Positions 53,517 to 62,696 of a stretch of 64,000 nucleotides of DNA are shown here, piece by piece. Location: the NCBI RefSeq assembly GCF_038004425.1, contig NZ_JBBORC010000001.1, positions 3,377,001 through 3,441,000 of the forward strand, in the 5' to 3' direction. The notes below the pieces were generated by a model. It worked only from the letters and a program-made list of their open reading frames with translations, made no database searches and was not told the origin of the DNA. The translations under genes and the position numbers were made by a program. The first letter of the stretch is position 1, and each line of letters opens with the position of its first letter. Source of the stretch: Solibacillus sp. FSL W7-1464 (GTDB lineage: Bacteria; Bacillota; Bacilli; Bacillales_A; Planococcaceae).

Positions 53517-54491
53517 ATGTCATTAAAAGATTTTTTTATCGCACTTTCAGAAAATCAAACATTAAATTCTGCAGCCCAAAAATACGGATTTAAGCTGGGG
53601 GCGCAAAGTGTCGTTGCAGGTACAAATATCGATGAAGTGATAGAAAGCATCAAGCATTTAAATGCACAGGGTATTTCTTGCACTGTCGATAATCTGGGGG
53701 AATTTGTATTTGAGAAGTCTGCTGCACTTGCTGCAAAAGAACAAATTTTAGCCGTAATCGAACGCATTCACAGTGAAAATCTTGAAGCACACATCTCTTT
53801 GAAACCTTCTCAGTTAGGGTTGGATATTGATTTTGAATTTTGCTATGAAAATTTAAAAGAGATTGTTGCATTGGCAAATGAATATCAGATTTTCGTTAAT
53901 TTTGATATGGAAAACTATGCTCGGCTACATCCTTCATTTGAACTATTGGAAAAGATCCATGCTGAATACAATAATGTCGGTACAGTAATTCAAGCATACT
54001 TTTTCGAGTCGGATGAAAATGTCGAACGCTTTAAAGATTACCGTTTACGTCTCGTAAAAGGCGCATACAAAGAAGATGAATCTGTCGCTTATCAAAATAA
54101 AGCCGATATTGACCGCAAATTTATAGATCAAATTGAATACCATTTACTACATGGCAAATTCACTTCGATTGCAACACATGACCATAATGTAATTAATCAT
54201 GTAAAACAATTTGTCGAAATGCATAATGTTCCGAATGATAAATTCGAGTTCCAAATGCTTTATGGCTTCCGTAAAGAAATGCAGTTGAGTCTTGCAAAAG
54301 AAGGATACAACTTCTGTACGTATGTACCGTTTGGTAATGATTGGTACGGCTACTTTATGCGCCGTTTAGCTGAACGCCCGCAAAACATGACTCTTGTCAC
54401 AAAACAAGTATTTACGAAAAAAACAAATACAATTTTAGCAGTTGCAGCAGGTGCATTTTTAGCTGGACGTATGTCTAAAAAGTATAGATAA
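53517..54491 (+). CDS. putB: Proline dehydrogenase
   Basis: 324 aa monofunctional PRODH. LEAHISLKPSQLGLDIDFEF (~93-112), FVNFDMENY (~126-134), RLRLVKGAYKEDESVAY (~172-188), SIATHD and EFQMLYGFRKEMQLSLAKEGYNFCTYVPFG form the TIM barrel and FAD site. The C-terminal YFMRRLAERPQN is typical. Converts proline to P5C for RocA. ATG 53517 is spaced 10 nt from GGGGG; the TTG nine bases earlier is too close. The end (TILAVAAGAFLAGRMSKK) is hydrophobic and may attach to the membrane. Confidence 0.94.
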   Translation: MSLKDFFIALSENQTLNSAAQKYGFKLGAQSVVAGTNIDEVIESIKHLNAQGISCTVDNLGEFVFEKSAALAAKEQILAVIERIHSENLEAHISLKPSQLGLDIDFEFCYENLKEIVALANEYQIFVNFDMENYARLHPSFELLEKIHAEYNNVGTVIQAYFFESDENVERFKDYRLRLVKGAYKEDESVAYQNKADIDRKFIDQIEYHLLHGKFTSIATHDHNVINHVKQFVEMHNVPNDKFEFQMLYGFRKEMQLSLAKEGYNFCTYVPFGNDWYGYFMRRLAERPQNMTLVTKQVFTKKTNTILAVAAGAFLAGRMSKKYR

Positions 54492-54580
54492 GTACAGATG
54501 CGCCATATTTTATTGCGTTGACGCCCATCTATTGAAGCATGTTAAACTAGTCAAAAATTATCAATAAAGGAGTTGTCTTT

Positions 54581-56065
54581 ATGTCGGATTATAGCTATCA
54601 GTTGTTGGCCATTATTCTTTACATGATTGCAATGCTCGGTATCGGTTGGTATGCCTTCAGAAAAACTAGCAACCTGACAGATTATATGTTAGGCGGGCGT
54701 GGTCTAGGTGCAGCTGTAACAGCATTAAGTGCCGGTGCAGCGGATATGTCTGGCTGGCTGTTAATGGGGCTTCCAGGTGCAATCTATTTATCAGGACTTG
54801 TGGAAGCATGGATTGCAATCGGATTAACAATCGGTGCTTATCTAAACTGGTTACTAGTAGCACCTCGTTTACGAGTTTATACACAAGTAACAAAGGATTC
54901 CATTACAATTCCAAGTTATTTGGATAACCGTTTACGTGATAATACAAAACTATTGCGTATCGCATCGGGAATTATCATTTTAATATTCTTTACATTCTAT
55001 GTATCTTCCGGAATGGTATCCGGCGGTAAGTTTTTCGAAAGCTCATTCGGAATGGATTATCATACAGGTCTTTTATTCGTATCTGCCGTAGTTGTGGCCT
55101 ACACGTTATTTGGCGGATTCCTGGCAGTAAGTTATACGGATGTAATTCAAGGTCTAATTATGCTTGTTACATTAATTGCGGTTCCTGTTTTCGGAATTTT
55201 CTTAACTGGCGGTATTGGAGAAACGGTCGATTCTATTAAAGCAGTAGATCCGGAAATGTTCAGCCTTCTTCCATCTACTGTAACAGCTGCGGCTATTATT
55301 TCTTCTCTTGCATGGGGGCTTGGTTACTTTGGTCAGCCGCATATCATCGTACGCTTTATGGCGATTTCATCTGTAAAAGAAACGAAAAGCGCGCGCCGTA
55401 TCGGTATTGGCTGGATGATTTTCAGTTTAATAGGTGCCCTTGCAACAGCATTGGTCGGTGTAGCATACTTCCAGCAGCAAGGTACGGAATTGAAAGATGC
55501 TGAAACGGTATTTATCGTATTAGGGCAAATTCTATTCCATCCATTCATCGCAGGGATTGTACTTGCAGCAATTCTGGCAGCAGTTATGAGTACAATTTCG
55601 TCACAATTAATCGTTACTTCTTCAGCACTCATTGAAGATATTTATAAAGCTTTATTCAACAAAACTGCGACAGATAAACATTACGTATTTTTAGGTCGTG
55701 TCGCTGTACTTTTCGTATCTATCTTTGCGGCAATTGTTGCATGGAATCCTGAAAGCACAATATTAGGGCTGGTAGCATTCGCATGGGCCGGTTTCGGTGC
55801 AGCATTCGGTCCAATCATTTTACTTTCTCTATTCTGGCGCAAGCTTACAAACTATGGAGCACTTGCCGGAATGGTAGCCGGTGCTGCAGTTGCATTCGTA
55901 TGGGGACGTACGGATAGTTTAACAAGCATGCTTTATGAGATTGTACCTGGCTTTATCGCGTGTTTAGTCGTTGCAGTTGTTGTAAGTATGCTGACATATA
56001 AACCAAATGCGGAAATCGAAGAAGAGTTCAATGAAACTCAGCGTATTTTAAAAGAAGAGCAATAA
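54581..56065 (+). CDS. putP: Sodium/proline symporter
   Basis: 494 aa, 12-13 helices of the SSS family. MLGGRGLGAAVTALSAGAADMSGWLLMGLPGA (~32-60) carries the sodium/proline-site serines; GLGYFGQPHIIVRFMAI (~246-262) and STISSQLIVTSSALIEDIY (~345-363) are PutP-specific. AAAGGAGTTG precedes the ATG. 90 bp downstream of proline dehydrogenase, probably co-transcribed. Confidence 0.94.
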   Translation: MSDYSYQLLAIILYMIAMLGIGWYAFRKTSNLTDYMLGGRGLGAAVTALSAGAADMSGWLLMGLPGAIYLSGLVEAWIAIGLTIGAYLNWLLVAPRLRVYTQVTKDSITIPSYLDNRLRDNTKLLRIASGIIILIFFTFYVSSGMVSGGKFFESSFGMDYHTGLLFVSAVVVAYTLFGGFLAVSYTDVIQGLIMLVTLIAVPVFGIFLTGGIGETVDSIKAVDPEMFSLLPSTVTAAAIISSLAWGLGYFGQPHIIVRFMAISSVKETKSARRIGIGWMIFSLIGALATALVGVAYFQQQGTELKDAETVFIVLGQILFHPFIAGIVLAAILAAVMSTISSQLIVTSSALIEDIYKALFNKTATDKHYVFLGRVAVLFVSIFAAIVAWNPESTILGLVAFAWAGFGAAFGPIILLSLFWRKLTNYGALAGMVAGAAVAFVWGRTDSLTSMLYEIVPGFIACLVVAVVVSMLTYKPNAEIEEEFNETQRILKEEQ

Positions 56066-56083
56066 CATCAATATAACGGTAGA

Positions 56084-56118
56084 AGAAGCAGTCAGAAAAA
56101 ATCTGACTGCTTCTTTTT
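56084..56118 (+). terminator. Terminator after putP
   Basis: AGAAGCAGTCAG (56084-56095) / CTGACTGCTTCT (56103-56114), T4 tail; also usable for the convergent kinase gene. Confidence 0.85.
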
Positions 56119-56122
56119 AATT

Positions 56123-56983
56123 TTATAGCAACGCTGCACCTATGAGTCCTGCATTACCTTTATTTATGCTTGCCTGCACTCTGCCTTTTTTATGTTCAAA
56201 GAATGGATGGCTAAAATACTGATCAACTAAACCGGAAATTTCATCAACAATTTGCGGATGATGATTCATAACGCCTCCGCCTAGTACAACAACATGCGGA
56301 TCTACTAATAGAATGAAACTATGAATTTTTCGGGCGATTTCCTGCTGCCATTTTTGGATGAGCGGTACAATACGTTTATCCTTTTCATAGTAGAGGTCAA
56401 AAAACTGCTGTAATGTTCTTTCTTCATTTGTTTTCTGCTGTAAATTCTTTAATAAACCAGGTCCGGAACATACTTCTTCAAAATAGGCATCTGTACTTGT
56501 TAACGAAAAGCCGATTTCACCGGGAACTCCGGCACCTCTTAAAAACTTCCCATCATGAATGGTACAGCAAGCAATTCCTGTACTGATCGTGATATAAATG
56601 AATGTCTCTTTTTTAAATTGACGGATTTTATATTCCCCGTTTGCTGCTGTCATCATATCGGTCTCCATAAAAACTTCAGCTTTCGGAAATGCTTTCTCAA
56701 GTCTTTGGACAAGCGGAAAATTACGCCATGGCAAGTTTTGCTGAAATACTACAAGCCCTTGTTGTAAATCTAATATTCCGGGTAAACCGACCGCAACTTT
56801 TATAACGTCCCCCTCTTCACCTTCCAGAAGCTTATGAAAACCTGAAATAATTGCATCAAATAATGGTTCAGATTGCTGGGGACTCTTTACTTCCATTTGC
56901 TTTATCAGTTTTTCCGGTTGTTCTTGCTTCGATAAAGCAAGTGCCAGTTTTGTCCCTCCGATATCAGCACTTAAAATCCACAT
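56123..56983 (-). CDS. ROK-family sugar kinase lacking the zinc motif
   Basis: 286 aa. N-terminal phosphate loop DIGGTKLALAL (7-17) and the ROK glycine motifs (VAVGLPGILD; ISTGIACCTIHDG; PGEIGF) are present. The family zinc site (G-H-x9-11-C-x-C-G-x2-G-C) is replaced by EIGFSLTSTDAYFEEVCSGPGLL: the His is Phe and only one Cys remains. Catalytic Asp of the E-x-D type is METD in FMETDMMTAANGE (~105-117). Substrate is likely a hexose or N-acetylhexosamine, given nagA nearby. Start ATG 56983 has no strong ribosome site. Its 3' neighbour is convergent putP. Confidence 0.8.
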   Translation of the reverse strand: MWILSADIGGTKLALALSKQEQPEKLIKQMEVKSPQQSEPLFDAIISGFHKLLEGEEGDVIKVAVGLPGILDLQQGLVVFQQNLPWRNFPLVQRLEKAFPKAEVFMETDMMTAANGEYKIRQFKKETFIYITISTGIACCTIHDGKFLRGAGVPGEIGFSLTSTDAYFEEVCSGPGLLKNLQQKTNEERTLQQFFDLYYEKDKRIVPLIQKWQQEIARKIHSFILLVDPHVVVLGGGVMNHHPQIVDEISGLVDQYFSHPFFEHKKGRVQASINKGNAGLIGAALL

Positions 56984-57066
56984 TTAGTCCACCTGCTTTA
57001 CAAAAATTCCGTAGTCTTTTCAAATGGTATAGCCAAGTACCCGCTACGAGTATGCTTTGAATTGTC

Positions 57067-58041
57067 CTATAGTTTTACTGCTTGCTTTCTGTTGTTTGAT
57101 TCATATGCTGCCAGCGCAATTTCCAGAGATTTCAACCCATCATAGCCGGAAATAAGCGGCTGTTCTTGTTGCTGAATCGAATTTAGAAAGTCGACAATTA
57201 AATCGAAGTCGGTATCATTTCCGCTATATAAATGTGTGAGCGATTTACTGCCCTTCCCATACAAGTTAAGCTTCTCGTTAAACACATCGACTTTTCGCGT
57301 TGCTTTCGTTCCGATTACTTCAATCATCGCGTCACCCCATGTCGGAAATTCCGGGAACCGTGACCAGCTTGCATCGTGTGAAGCAATCACTCCATTATCA
57401 AATACAATTGTCATGATTCCGGCATCATCCGTACCGAGTTCGGTAAAATAGTTGTTTGCAAATGCTGTAATCTCTTTTGCTTCGCTGTTCATATACCAGC
57501 GCATAATATCTACCATATGGACGGTATGATCCAATACCGCGCCACCACCTGCCAACTCTTCATCGACAAACCATCCACCCGGGTTTTGCCCGCGGTTAGT
57601 CGAACGGATAGCAACAATTTCTCCAAGTTCACCTGCATCAATCGCTGCCTTCAAATCCCGGATAGGCGCACTGTACCGGACCGGATAAGCGATTGACAGA
57701 TGCACACCGTTTTCTTTACATACATCGATCATCTCTTTTGCATCATCAATATTTGTAGCAATCGGTTTTTCACATAAGATATGTTTTTTTGCCTTTGCTG
57801 CCGCAATGACCATTTCTTTATGAAACACATTTTCACTGCAAATGAGCACAACATCGATATCTTCTGCTAAGAATACATTCATATCTGCAAAAAATGGTAC
57901 ATCATATTGCTTACTAGCCTTTTCCCCTCTCGTCATATCCGTATCAAAAATAGCGGTAAGTTTCGTGCCGGGTATACGCTGAATTGCCGTTGCATAGCTC
58001 GTAGCATGAATATGGGCAAAGCTCATAATACCAATGTTCAT
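57067..58041 (-). CDS. Gfo/Idh/MocA-family oxidoreductase (second of the pair)
   Basis: 324 aa. N-terminal NAD(P)-binding domain (MNIGIMSFAHIHATSYATAIQ), CEKPIATN with the catalytic Lys near 95, and a C-terminal beta-sheet domain (NPGGWFVDEELAGGGAVLDHTVHMVDIMRW) with the D-H-x3-H motif. Such enzymes oxidise sugars, inositols or amino sugars. It starts inside the preceding 209-aa gene (ATGA overlap). Substrate unknown. Confidence 0.87.
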   Translation of the reverse strand: MNIGIMSFAHIHATSYATAIQRIPGTKLTAIFDTDMTRGEKASKQYDVPFFADMNVFLAEDIDVVLICSENVFHKEMVIAAAKAKKHILCEKPIATNIDDAKEMIDVCKENGVHLSIAYPVRYSAPIRDLKAAIDAGELGEIVAIRSTNRGQNPGGWFVDEELAGGGAVLDHTVHMVDIMRWYMNSEAKEITAFANNYFTELGTDDAGIMTIVFDNGVIASHDASWSRFPEFPTWGDAMIEVIGTKATRKVDVFNEKLNLYGKGSKSLTHLYSGNDTDFDLIVDFLNSIQQQEQPLISGYDGLKSLEIALAAYESNNRKQAVKL

Positions 58042-58667
58042 CGCAGTTCACCTCTTTGTAGGAGCAGTTGAACAGCAGCCAACTTTTCATCATAGGCATC
58101 ATTCCATTGAACCGCATACCGACGAACTGCATCTATATTTTTAAACAAGTTTTGATTGTTGTCACTGTCACCCGTCATTTGTAAACTATCAAACTCTGCA
58201 ATATGCAAATGGCTGCTCCATTCAAATTCAATACGGTCCTGACCCGTCCGGTATTCTAAATGGGCCATGATTGATTCACCGAATTCACAAAGAACGATCG
58301 TATAATGATTCTCTCCGATTTCATTCGAACGTACCGATACGTTTTGAACGGTTCCAAACCATAGAGATAAAGCAAAGATGTCTTCTTCTATATATGAAAA
58401 ATTATCCGTCGTTCTCCGCAGTCGCAGGACGCCTTTTACCGAATCATGTGCTTTCAACACTTCATATAACTGAATGGCAAATGAATATGACCATAAATCG
58501 AAGTAAATCCAGCCTTGTTTATCAGAAATGGAGAATGGCTTATAGGCGTCTGCTGCAGGATGTTGCAGAATTGTTACGGTATTAGGCTCGTCGCTGTTCT
58601 CATTTGTAAATCGGTACAGCGGAGAATGCATAAGTAGCTGCCGGTCTTTTTCCAATACGATTTTCAC
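58038..58667 (-). CDS. Unknown 209-aa protein of the Gfo/Idh gene cluster
   Basis: Cytoplasmic, no Rossmann motif or membrane helix. GQDRIEFEWSSHL, VLRLRRTTDNFSYIEEDIFALSLWFG, and TVTILQHPAADAYKPF suggest a beta-rich domain reminiscent of the Gfo/Idh/MocA C-terminal sheet, without the NAD domain. It overlaps the downstream dehydrogenase by 4 bp and lies 10 bp after the upstream one, so it is co-translated with both. Possibly an accessory or substrate-binding partner. I do not recognise the family. Confidence 0.65.
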   Translation of the reverse strand: MKIVLEKDRQLLMHSPLYRFTNENSDEPNTVTILQHPAADAYKPFSISDKQGWIYFDLWSYSFAIQLYEVLKAHDSVKGVLRLRRTTDNFSYIEEDIFALSLWFGTVQNVSVRSNEIGENHYTIVLCEFGESIMAHLEYRTGQDRIEFEWSSHLHIAEFDSLQMTGDSDNNQNLFKNIDAVRRYAVQWNDAYDEKLAAVQLLLQRGELR

Positions 58668-58677
58668 TAGTAATCAC

Positions 58678-59730
58678 CTACAATTTTATTTCTTGATTTG
58701 TTGCAGCCGATTCATAAATCGCCGCCAACATTTTCGTCACTTCAACCCCGTCTTCCACCGTAGAAATAGGCTGCACATTATTAATACAGCACTCCACAAA
58801 ATGATTAATCTCATTGATGAATGAACCTGTAAAATCGAAACTTAATAAATCTATTTGTGGTGTAATATTTAAAATTGTGTCATGCTGCTCTTTTATAATT
58901 GCCAGCTCCGGTTCTACTTCCGCCCCGCCATTTTCACCATAAAGTTTTACGGATACTTCATCTTGTTTTGCATGTAGTGTAAAACTTACATCCACATATA
59001 GGGAAGCACCGTTTTCAAAACGAATGAGGGCATTCGCAAGGTCTTCCACATCATTATGTTCGGCGTCATAATCTGCCGCCTTATAGAAAGATAGGTTTTC
59101 AATATGGGCGCGGTTCCCCAGTTTTTTGTACGTATTACCTGTAACTGAAATTGGTTTTGGTTTACCCATTAAGTACCAGCAAAGGTCGATCATATGCGTT
59201 CCTAAATCAATTAAAGGCCCGCCGCCGGATCTTTTTATATCACTGAACCAACCTCCCGGATTCCCTAATCGGCGTAAGCATGAAGCCTTCGCATAATAAA
59301 TCTCACCCAGTTCACCTGCATCAATAAATTTTTTGAGAACGCCTACATTTGTTGCAAATCTACGTACATAGCCAACTTGTAATATCTTATTCGACTCTTT
59401 TACCGCTGCTTCTACTGCATAAGCTTCATCAAGCGTTAAGCTTAATGGTTTTTCAAGTAGAACATGCTTACCTTTTTTTAGTGCCTGAATGGCAATTTCT
59501 GCATGGGAATTATTCCATGTACAAATACTGATTGCATCAATTTCCTCGTTTGCAAGAAAATCACTCACTTTTGAATATAAACTCTCTACGAAATATTTTT
59601 TGCCTAACGCATGCAGCCTTCGTTCATCACTATCACAGATCGCAACAATCTCTACATTGGGATTTTCAAAATAAGGTTTTAAATGGTACTCGGAAATGGA
59701 TCCTCCTCCAATTACACCAACCTTTAACAT
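58678..59730 (-). CDS. Gfo/Idh/MocA-family oxidoreductase (first of the pair)
   Basis: 350 aa. GVIGGGSISEYHLKPYF (4-20), LEKPLSLT (near 93-100) and GNPGGWFSDIKRSGGGPLIDLGTHMIDLCWYLMG (~159-192) are canonical. GTCGGGAGGGAATTAAC precedes ATG 59730; the longer frame lacks a site. First intact gene of the three-gene group; a decayed zinc dehydrogenase lies just upstream on the same strand. Confidence 0.88.
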   Translation of the reverse strand: MLKVGVIGGGSISEYHLKPYFENPNVEIVAICDSDERRLHALGKKYFVESLYSKVSDFLANEEIDAISICTWNNSHAEIAIQALKKGKHVLLEKPLSLTLDEAYAVEAAVKESNKILQVGYVRRFATNVGVLKKFIDAGELGEIYYAKASCLRRLGNPGGWFSDIKRSGGGPLIDLGTHMIDLCWYLMGKPKPISVTGNTYKKLGNRAHIENLSFYKAADYDAEHNDVEDLANALIRFENGASLYVDVSFTLHAKQDEVSVKLYGENGGAEVEPELAIIKEQHDTILNITPQIDLLSFDFTGSFINEINHFVECCINNVQPISTVEDGVEVTKMLAAIYESAATNQEIKL

Positions 59731-59746
59731 GTTAATTCCCTCCCGA

Positions 59747-60400
59747 CTATTCAATGATGGCGGTCAATGCCTCACTGCTCTCTAATATGTCATACACACC
59801 GGCTGAATTATCAAAAGGAATTTCCATTTGCACAAAGTCAGAAACATCGATCGCTTTTCGTTCCAGTAAACGGATTGAGGCTGCCAGATTGTATCCTTCC
59901 GTTTAGCGAACATAATGATACGGATAGTCAAACACTTCTCTTACATAGCGTGCGTCATAACGGCCTGGCCACCAGCACCTGAGTGAGTGAACAGCATTTA
60001 TACCATCCTCTTCGTATAATCCAAAATATGCTGTTCCATTTCATTTAAATCCGAAAAATTTTAATACCCGGTGTAACTTTCAGCATTTCAGCTCTTTTTC
60101 CATTAGGTTCATAGCAGATTATGTCATAAGTTTCTGCTGTACATATCGTTGCAAACATTCGGTCGATTACACCTAACCCGATAACTACAACCCTTTCACC
60201 GAACTACAGCTGTAATTTCCCCATTTACATCCATGTCAAGTATGTGCTCAATGGATACGCGGGGATAGCAAAGTAATTTATGAGCATGGGCCGCTGTATT
60301 TAATAATGCTGTTCCCTGTCCGACCCTTATAATTATAGTTTCCTTATTAAAGCATTTTGCAAACTCCTTCACCTGCCTGTGAACAGATAATGTTTCCTTT
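59747..60400 (-). pseudogene. Decayed zinc-type alcohol dehydrogenase
   Basis: Read leftward, fragments of one medium-chain dehydrogenase lie in different frames: VVVIGLGVIDRMFATICTAE then YDIICYEPNGKRAEMLKV (the Rossmann segment), EGYNLAASIRLLERKAIDVSD and MEIPFDNSAGVYDILESSEA (the C-terminal end). Several stops and frameshifts separate them, and the N-terminal zinc-binding part is missing, so ~650 bp remain of ~1050. It adjoins the two Gfo/Idh genes, suggesting the pathway once included a third dehydrogenase. Confidence 0.7.
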
Positions 60401-60470
60401 CATGTTACATTCAAAATCTTTAAAGATGCATCGCCATGTAATAGCGCGGTTTGCGTATTTGTTTAACCGC

Positions 60471-60504
60471 AAAATGGAGGCCCGCTAGACTTTCGCGGAC
60501 CCCC
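60471..60504 (-). terminator. Terminator of the nagA/GNAT unit
   Basis: Minus strand GGGGGTCCGC / GCGGGCCTCC (60504-60495 / 60485-60476, two G-T pairs) followed by ATTTT. Confidence 0.75.
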
Positions 60505-60510
60505 ATTTCT

Positions 60511-61389
60511 TTATGCCAGACCACTATACGGATAAAGCACATTGTTCGGATACTTAATATCTTTTTGATTTTTAACAAACATTGCTCCCTCTTCGATGAG
60601 CACATTTTGGATAACAGGAATCTGTAAATTATCCGGTGTAAAGCAAAGTCTGATTTTTTCGGATTGTATAGGTAAGCAACCGAGTATTTCCTGTACGTCA
60701 ACCTGCTCTTTAGAAATCACGTCGACTAACTCGGCATGCTCGGCTGTTTCATTCAAAATGACAAACGCCTGAAACTTGGGAACATAGTAAATACAGTCCC
60801 AGTATTGTGTTAATGCATGGAACATCACGATATTTTCATTATTAACCATACTCATTTTCTGACTGACAGATTTTCTGAACACCGTTGTTTCATAAAATAG
60901 ATTTCTTGTAGGTTTATCATCCAGGTTCACTTTCTTTACTTCTGCATGAACCGCCTCAATATCTTTTTTATCCACAGTAAATGTAGATTGTATACGCGTC
61001 TCAAAACCGAATTTCGGATAAAAATCCAATACTGTTTTATTCGCGAATAGGTAGATGATCTGGGCACTCATATGATCCTCCAACACCTTATCCATAAGCT
61101 GACGCGATAATCCTTTCCCTTGGAATTTAGGATTTGTCATAACAGTCCCGATTTGAACAGCTTTATACTGCCTTCCATCCAAAATCATCGTTCCGCTACT
61201 CGTAGAAACATTTGCTATTATTTCTCCACCCACTTCAAAAGCATAGGGGCTGTATGTATCGTTCCAATATCCCTGCTCATCCCATTGTTCGAAATCCAGA
61301 CCAAAAGTATCATTTGCCAGTTTAAAGAAACTCTTTTTCAACTGGGGGTTAAGGCGCACAGCCTCTCCTTTAACAAAATTCACATCCAC
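60511..61389 (-). CDS. GNAT-family N-acetyltransferase
   Basis: 292 aa. QIGTVMTNPKFQGKGLSRQLMDKVLEDH (~76-103) contains the acetyl-CoA loop Q-x-x-G-x-G/A (QGKGLS); the remainder (~150-292) is a second, degenerate acetyltransferase-like half. Related proteins with two domains include Eis-like acetyltransferases; the substrate is not evident. It overlaps nagA by 10 bp and shares its transcript. A coupling to amino sugars is possible through nagA. Confidence 0.8.
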   Translation of the reverse strand: MDVNFVKGEAVRLNPQLKKSFFKLANDTFGLDFEQWDEQGYWNDTYSPYAFEVGGEIIANVSTSSGTMILDGRQYKAVQIGTVMTNPKFQGKGLSRQLMDKVLEDHMSAQIIYLFANKTVLDFYPKFGFETRIQSTFTVDKKDIEAVHAEVKKVNLDDKPTRNLFYETTVFRKSVSQKMSMVNNENIVMFHALTQYWDCIYYVPKFQAFVILNETAEHAELVDVISKEQVDVQEILGCLPIQSEKIRLCFTPDNLQIPVIQNVLIEEGAMFVKNQKDIKYPNNVLYPYSGLA

Positions 61390-62558
61390 CCATCCTTTTT
61401 CTCATAAATAATCTCTCCTTCTGAAACAGTTAATATAACATCTTCGTTTTCATTTACGATATAAAAATCCGCATCTTTTCCGATTTCAATCGACCCTTTA
61501 CTTCCAAATAATCCCAACAATTTTGCGCTGTTTATTGAAGTCAGCTTAGCCAGTGTCATATCCGACAACCCAAGCCACTCTTTCATATTTTTTCTGGACC
61601 TGTTTAAATTGAGCGTACTTCCCGCAAGTGCATCACTTTCGACTAATTTACACAAGCCTTCTTCTACACGAACTTGTTGTCCACCTAAATCATAAATACC
61701 GTCTGCTAATTCGGTTGCCCGCATACTGTCTGATATTAATATCATTCGGTCTTCACCGATCGTGTCGTAAATAAAGCGAATCATGTCCGGGTGAATATGA
61801 AAACCGTCAGCAATAATTTCCAGCATACACTCACTTTGCAGTAAAGCGACCTGCAAGCCAGGCTCTCGGTGATGAATCGGTCTCATTCCATTGCAGAAAT
61901 GGGTGGCATTCTGAATAAGCTGCTGTTCCAACAATGCCTTTGTCTCGGCATATTTGGCATCGGAATGACCAATGGATGCAACAATCCCTTTGTTTTTTAA
62001 GTATGTTGAAAGCTTAAGGTCTTCATCTAACTCTGCTGCTAAAGTAATAAGCTTTATTTCATTTTGGGAAGAAGCGTTTAAATGGTCAAATATTTCTACA
62101 GAAGGCTTTATTATAAACCGATCGGACTGTGCCCCTTTTTGAACCGGGTTAATGAAAGGACCTTCTAAATGGATGCCGGCAACTTTGGCACCTTTTACAT
62201 TGTTCTTCGTATTGGCAATCGATTGTACTACGCGCTCGATCTGAGTTTCTGAAGCGGTCATCGTTGTTGCTAAAAAGGTTGTTACCCCGTATTTTGCGAG
62301 TGCAGTACTGATTGTATTTAGACTGCTTTCCGTTCCGTCCATAACGTCAGCACCCGACATTCCGTGAATATGCTGGTCAATCATTCCCGGCATCATTTTA
62401 TACGCAGCCTTTGTTTCCACATAATCGATTTGTTCAGGCAATTCGTTTTTTTTACAGAACCGGACTATTTTTTTGCCTTCAATAACGGCATAACAATCTT
62501 CATCTATCCGCTGTTCCCTCACAATTTGGAGTGGTCCAATACACCATGTCTTTTCCAT
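61380..62558 (-). CDS. nagA: N-acetylglucosamine-6-phosphate deacetylase
   Basis: 392 aa amidohydrolase. Metal-site HIHG (MIDQHIHGMSGADVMDG), LEGPFINPVQKGAQ with the ligand Glu, GHSDAKY, THFCNGMRPIHHREPG, and the catalytic Asp in ISDSMRATEL. It deacetylates GlcNAc-6-P in amino sugar and cell-wall recycling. Start chosen at ATG 62558 (9 nt from GGAGGGAA); 62564 is too close. No nagB partner is in the window, so GlcN-6-P deaminase must be encoded elsewhere. Confidence 0.92.
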   Translation of the reverse strand: MEKTWCIGPLQIVREQRIDEDCYAVIEGKKIVRFCKKNELPEQIDYVETKAAYKMMPGMIDQHIHGMSGADVMDGTESSLNTISTALAKYGVTTFLATTMTASETQIERVVQSIANTKNNVKGAKVAGIHLEGPFINPVQKGAQSDRFIIKPSVEIFDHLNASSQNEIKLITLAAELDEDLKLSTYLKNKGIVASIGHSDAKYAETKALLEQQLIQNATHFCNGMRPIHHREPGLQVALLQSECMLEIIADGFHIHPDMIRFIYDTIGEDRMILISDSMRATELADGIYDLGGQQVRVEEGLCKLVESDALAGSTLNLNRSRKNMKEWLGLSDMTLAKLTSINSAKLLGLFGSKGSIEIGKDADFYIVNENEDVILTVSEGEIIYEKKDGWM

Positions 62559-62649
62559 GAACATTTCCCTCCTCTATCTCGCCTTATATATTTCTCATTA
62601 TTCTCCTATACTTGTCATTTTTCAAGAAAATTCCTATTAGAACAAAATA

Positions 62650-62684
62650 AAACGGCAGTCCAGTTAAAGATTGGACTGCCGTTT
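62650..62684. terminator. Terminator of gatB
   Basis: AAACGGCAGTCCA (62650-62662) / TGGACTGCCGTTT (62672-62684), 13 bp perfect, A-rich on the left so functional leftward. Confidence 0.85.
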
Positions 62685-62696
62685 CTCAGATAGAAA

